Assembly (NCBI RefSeq): GCF_021044775.1
Contig: NZ_JAJNOQ010000003.1
Location: 1 to 64,000 of the forward strand
Length of the DNA stretch: 64,000 nt
Direction: 5' to 3'
Source of the DNA: Paraeggerthella hominis
GTDB lineage: Bacteria > Actinomycetota > Coriobacteriia > Coriobacteriales > Eggerthellaceae
Both the position numbers and the translations under genes were made by a program. This document shows, in pieces, positions 53,011-64,000 of this stretch; the stretch's first letter is position 1, and every line of letters begins with the position of its first letter. Under the pieces are notes generated by a model. The model was given only the letters and a program-made list of their open reading frames with translations. It did no database searches and was not told the origin of the DNA.

Positions 53011-54672
53011 TTAACCTCTTCCCAGAAGCTTCCTCATGGCCAGCGCGGCGCCTGCCACAAGGGCGAGACACGCCGAAGCGAGTGCAACCACAAGGGGCGT
53101 GCTCGTGCTCTCGTCACCCGTTTGGGTCAGGTTCGAGGTTTTCGACTCCTTCGCAGCTGCGGGCAAGGGCTTGGCTTCGGTCTTGGATGTTCCGGAGGTT
53201 TCTGTCGTCAAGGTTGCACCGGGTTCTTCCAGCTTGCTCCCGGATTCCGAATCGGAGACTTCCTGCTTCGGGCCGTTTTCCGCTCCCTGGTCCTGGGCGT
53301 TCGACGAATTCCCCTCGTTCGATCCTCCGTTGCCCGACGCCGACTGGTCCCCGTTGCCCGTCGAGTTGTCGGGCGGGGCGGGTGCGTTCGGCTCTCCCGT
53401 GCCAGGTTTGCTTTCCTCTGGCGAGGGGTTCTCGTTGCTTGCCGGGGGAGCAGGCACGACGACATCTTCCGATCCCGGTCGATCGGCATTGCCCGGCGCG
53501 CCTTCGCCAGAGCCGCCGTTCTCGGGAGTGGAAGGCGTGGGCGGCTCAATAGGAGCCGTCGGTTCGTTGGGGGATGGGGCGGGTTCGACAGGCGTCGAAG
53601 GTTCGTTCGGAGCCGGCGTCTCGCCCGGAGCCGGGTTCGGGGTGGGCGTTGCCTCCGGCGCAGGATCGGGGTCGGGCGCCGGCGCCGGCTTGTTCGCTTC
53701 TGCATCTTGCTCGTGCTGGGTGATGAACGCCAGGCAGTCGTTCAGTTCGTTGCGGTAACGGTTTTCCCAGCCCTGGTGGTACTGGGGCTGGCCCTTGTAG
53801 AACACGCTCACGTTCTCCACCACGTAGTTGCACAGCTTGGTGACGAACTCGCGGTCGGTCATGTCGTTGGTGAGCCCGGCTCCCGGCCAGTCGTACCTTT
53901 CGCTAGGGTAGTGGTACGTGCCGTTCCAGTCGTATCCGTCCGAAACGCCGCCCACGAACTTCTTCCAGCCGGAAGATCCGAACAGGCTGCTCAAACCCCA
54001 GCACAAGCCCTTCACGGCATCGGAGCGATTCGAAATGTCGATGCCCCTGCTGGCCAGGTATTCCTGCGCAGGAATGTACGAGTTGTTGTACGCGTAGCTG
54101 TCCTGCAGGCCGGAGAACTCGGTCGGGTTGGCAGCGTATGCAAGGTGCCACGAATCTTCGAGTCTCTGGCCGACCTCGGTCAGCTTCCCGGCGCTTTCGT
54201 CGTACAAATCGCCCGAGATGTTCGTGGAGGAAACCCACTCGAACATGTGGTACGTTTCAGGATCGTACGCGTAGCATGCCTCCAGAAATCCCTTGAGGGT
54301 GTAGCGGTTGTCGAACTGGTAATACCCCATTGCATGGTATCCGTCGCCATAGGAAAGCCCCTGGTCGTAGTTTCTTCCGCTCTCGTATTTGGCGAAGTAC
54401 TTCATCTCGCTGGAAACTGCAACCGGATCGAGCGACACCGCGTACGGCATTGCGATAGAGCGAGCAAGCCTGGTTTTCGGCGAGTTGTCGGAGTAGAAGT
54501 CGTCCTTGTCGTAATCCGCGGGCTTCTGCATCGCGTTTGAAGCCGATGCGCCCGTCGAAGCAGCTTCGGAAGGAATGGGCTCGTCGGCAAGGGCTGCTGC
54601 TGGCATCATGCTGCATGCAAGGGAAAGCGATACGCCCAAGGCGAGCGCCTTCGGTGCGCTGGGTTGTCCCAT
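53011..54672 (-). CDS. Secreted wall-anchored protein with lysozyme-like domain
   Basis: The protein is 553 aa from ATG 54672 (GGAGG upstream). A signal peptide (ALALGVSLSLACSMMPAAALA) is followed by a domain of about 270 residues. Its FAKYESGRNYDQGLSYGDG and HAMGYYQFDNRYTLKGFL segments resemble lysozyme/muramidase-like domains with a Glu near the start. Residues about 325-500 are a Pro/Ala/Gly/Asn-rich linker. The end is LTQTGD, a hydrophobic segment and basic residues, a variant of the LPxTG sortase signal. It is probably a cell-wall anchored hydrolase or surface protein; catalytic residues need confirmation. Confidence 0.7.
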   Translation of the reverse strand: MGQPSAPKALALGVSLSLACSMMPAAALADEPIPSEAASTGASASNAMQKPADYDKDDFYSDNSPKTRLARSIAMPYAVSLDPVAVSSEMKYFAKYESGRNYDQGLSYGDGYHAMGYYQFDNRYTLKGFLEACYAYDPETYHMFEWVSSTNISGDLYDESAGKLTEVGQRLEDSWHLAYAANPTEFSGLQDSYAYNNSYIPAQEYLASRGIDISNRSDAVKGLCWGLSSLFGSSGWKKFVGGVSDGYDWNGTYHYPSERYDWPGAGLTNDMTDREFVTKLCNYVVENVSVFYKGQPQYHQGWENRYRNELNDCLAFITQHEQDAEANKPAPAPDPDPAPEATPTPNPAPGETPAPNEPSTPVEPAPSPNEPTAPIEPPTPSTPENGGSGEGAPGNADRPGSEDVVVPAPPASNENPSPEESKPGTGEPNAPAPPDNSTGNGDQSASGNGGSNEGNSSNAQDQGAENGPKQEVSDSESGSKLEEPGATLTTETSGTSKTEAKPLPAAAKESKTSNLTQTGDESTSTPLVVALASACLALVAGAALAMRKLLGRG

Positions 54673-54970
54673 GGGGACCTCCGTTCTGCGTGTATGGTGC
54701 GTTTCATCTGCGTTTGTGGTAGTGCGCGCCAAGGCGCGCATCCGCTGGGGCCGATCGGAGGAATCAGCACGAAGCGGAATAATAAGTTTCTCACGCGCGC
54801 GCGAGAGGAAGCCAGTTCGGCGGCGTCTTCTCCATGGCTTTACGACAAATTAAACAGAATTGCTGGGCAACCAGGTGCATCGGCGGCGCGTCGCGTCGCG
54901 TCGGCAGGATTGATCCGGTTGCGTCGTGTTGCCTGGCTCCACCTCGTTCAGCAGCGGAAGCGTCCCCTGT

Positions 54971-55112
54971 TGTCAAAACGGACGAGTTTTGCGGCGATTT
55001 TTGTGGCATCGGGGCGGTTCCGCGTGAGGCAGTTTTGCATCGTGCCAGGTCATAAGCTTGTCGTTCGTTATTATTCTGGCTTGAGGACCAGCAAAACTCG
55101 CTCGTTTTGACA
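54971..55112. repeat. Palindromic intergenic element, family C
   Basis: A 22-bp arm at 54971-54992 (containing GTCAAAACGGACGAGTTTTG) is matched in reverse complement at 55091-55112 with two mismatches. The interior is about 100 bp. It lies upstream of rpoB in the divergent gap. Confidence 0.65.
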
Positions 55113-55430
55113 GCAGGCGGCAGGCGGCAGGCGGCTGCGGGCAACGGCAGTCAGCGAACGGCGGGCAGCGAGCGGCGGCGAACGGCGGCCCCGCCGCGCG
55201 CAAGGCTGGAAGCCGCTTCGGATGCGTGCGCTCCGGCGGCGATCGCTCCAGGCGGGTTCCGGGGGAGGAGTCGCCCGAGCCCCCGCCGCGCGCGCAGCCC
55301 CTCGGCCCCCGCCTCCCGCCCCCGCCGCACGCGCAACTCCGCAGCCGCCTCTCGCCGCGCGAAAAATTGCCCTCCGCATCCAAAAATTCCAACGACATCC
55401 GCCCAGATGAACAGCCAAATCCACAATAAA
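55113..55430. other. GC-rich low-complexity stretch upstream of rpoB
   Basis: The stretch starts with three tandem GCAGGCG units (55113-55133) and continues with GC-rich imperfect repeats (CGGCGG, CCGCCGCGC). Open frames exist on several strands but none has a plausible protein. I see no gene here. Confidence 0.5.
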
Positions 55431-55455
55431 TTTCCATAGTTCGTAAAAATTTTTC

Positions 55456-55484
55456 TTGACATGGCTTGACGGGCGCACTATTTT
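55456..55484 (+). promoter_or_regulatory. Candidate rpoB promoter
   Basis: TTGACA (55456-55461), a 17-bp spacer and TATTTT (55479-55484) lie about 60 bp before the rpoB start. Confidence 0.6.
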
Positions 55485-55540
55485 TAGAACTTGCGACTTT
55501 TTCGCATTTTTGCGGGTGCACATGAAGGAGGAAAAGCCTC

Positions 55541-63484
<7,944 letters not shown>

Positions 63485-63492
63485 CAGCTGCA

Positions 63493-63519
63493 AGGGGCGC
63501 GCTCAGGCGCGCCCCTTTT
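63493..63519 (+). terminator. Intrinsic terminator after rpoC
   Basis: AGGGGCGCGC, loop TCAG and GCGCGCCCCT, followed by TTTT. It lies nine bases after the rpoC stop. Confidence 0.85.
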
Positions 63520-63625
63520 GCATAGGCCCGTGCTCGGGTTGGGAGATGCAGCGTTTCGGCGCTGCAGCGCGCTGCGCATGCCCCGCGACCGAGCATGTCG
63601 GCGAATCGTCGAGAAAGGTTGCCCA

Positions 63626-64000
63626 GTGTCACATAAGACCTACATTCCGGCTGGCGAAACGCCGCCGGCTTCCCCTATAGGCGCAACGCTCGAGTCTTTG
63701 AGCGGCGCCATCGCCGCGCGGCGCGAGGCGGGGGAGGAAAGCTACACGCACCGCTTGCTTTCCGGTTCCGTCGACGACGTGCTGAAAAAGATCATGGAAG
63801 AGGCGGGCGAAGTTGCGCTCGCGGCCAAAGACGTGGAGTCTTGGGCATGCTCGTCGCTGGCTGCTGCGCTGGCATGCCAGGCGGATTCGGCGCAGGAAGA
63901 GGAGGCGACGTCGCTTGACGTGGACCTTCCGACGGAGTATTCCGACGCCGTCGACCATCTGCGCTACGAAGCGGCCGACGTGGTGTACCATCTGTTCGTT
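63626..64000 (+). CDS. hisE: Phosphoribosyl-ATP pyrophosphohydrolase (partial)
   Basis: Frame from GTG 63626 (GAAAGG upstream), open to the window edge. It is a MazG-like fold: LKKIMEEAGEVALAAKD carries the E-x-x-E magnesium site, and EYSDAVDHLRYEAADVVYHLFV the second (E-x-x-D). It hydrolyses phosphoribosyl-ATP in the second step of histidine biosynthesis. An insertion of about 30 residues separates the two motifs, longer than usual. An N-terminal 20-residue extension is also present. Confidence 0.8.
   Translation, partial: MSHKTYIPAGETPPASPIGATLESLSGAIAARREAGEESYTHRLLSGSVDDVLKKIMEEAGEVALAAKDVESWACSSLAAALACQADSAQEEEATSLDVDLPTEYSDAVDHLRYEAADVVYHLFV

Noticed and set aside
55113..55200. Possible CRISPR-like repeats before rpoB
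   Set aside because: Units are 7 bp in tandem without spacers of regular length; no cas genes.

Overview
The window reads as chromosome of an anaerobic, GC-rich actinomycete of class Coriobacteriia, most likely family Eggerthellaceae (the group of Eggerthella, Gordonibacter, Slackia and Adlercreutzia). I infer this from the mix of molybdopterin enzymes with NrfD-type membrane subunits, a secreted flavin reductase paired with a membrane LuxR regulator, and the divergence of rpoB/rpoC. The genus cannot be fixed from the sequence alone. No rRNA, tRNA or CRISPR array was seen.
Layout. 1-4060 is accessory debris: an IS21-family element with a frameshifted istA and an istB running off the edge, an unknown ribbon-helix-helix-like gene, and a fragment of a sugar transferase. 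4062-6278 holds a radical SAM gene and a divergent TetR gene around a 15-bp inverted repeat. 6317-9849 has a decayed DUF4143-type gene, a bile salt hydrolase-family gene and a frameshifted membrane LuxR regulator. 9850-11727 is a Tat-exported FMN/FAD reductase lipoprotein. 12353-15086 is a compact pabA-pabB-pabC operon behind a leader with an intrinsic terminator. 15991-22132 carries an MFS exporter fused to CBS domains with a divergent TetR, an endonuclease/exonuclease/phosphatase-family membrane protein, a zinc alcohol dehydrogenase and a PhnP-like metallo-hydrolase.
22715-33892 is the most striking part. It is an eight-gene co-directional cluster: a cytoplasmic Mo/W enzyme with a repeat-bearing tail, a four-cluster ferredoxin, an NrfD membrane subunit, a CCG-domain (HdrB-like) protein, a second Mo/W enzyme, a CofC-like transferase, a radical SAM enzyme of the MJ0619/Tes type, and a ferredoxin-DUF169 fusion. 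Both Mo/W enzymes align, by eye and from memory, with acetylene hydratase. They keep its metal-ligand Cys but lack its active-site Asp. The cluster looks like a complete redox module that carries its own cofactor or substrate-modifying enzymes.
33972-43112 is mostly ordinary chromosome: GNAT, PadR, TRIC channel, rlmB-yacP-small beta-sandwich-phosphatase operon, and an MMPL transporter overlapping a secreted LxxG-heptad protein. 43474-47455 has an arylamine N-acetyltransferase, then an NrfD-like/GntR/SPFH operon. 47918-52917 is a full Tat-exported Mo reductase operon (catalytic, ferredoxin, NrfD, TorD-like chaperone). A 41-bp perfect palindrome sits at its probable start site, and a near-identical half-site lies at the start of the NrfD-like/GntR/SPFH operon, so one regulator may control both. 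53011-54672 is a secreted lysozyme-like surface protein. 55541-63484 is rpoB-rpoC, followed by the start of hisE.
Scattered between genes are long-armed palindromic elements of about 140-205 bp in three families (19914, 43216 and 44521; 36054; 54971). They are non-coding and look like small mobile or structural repeats.
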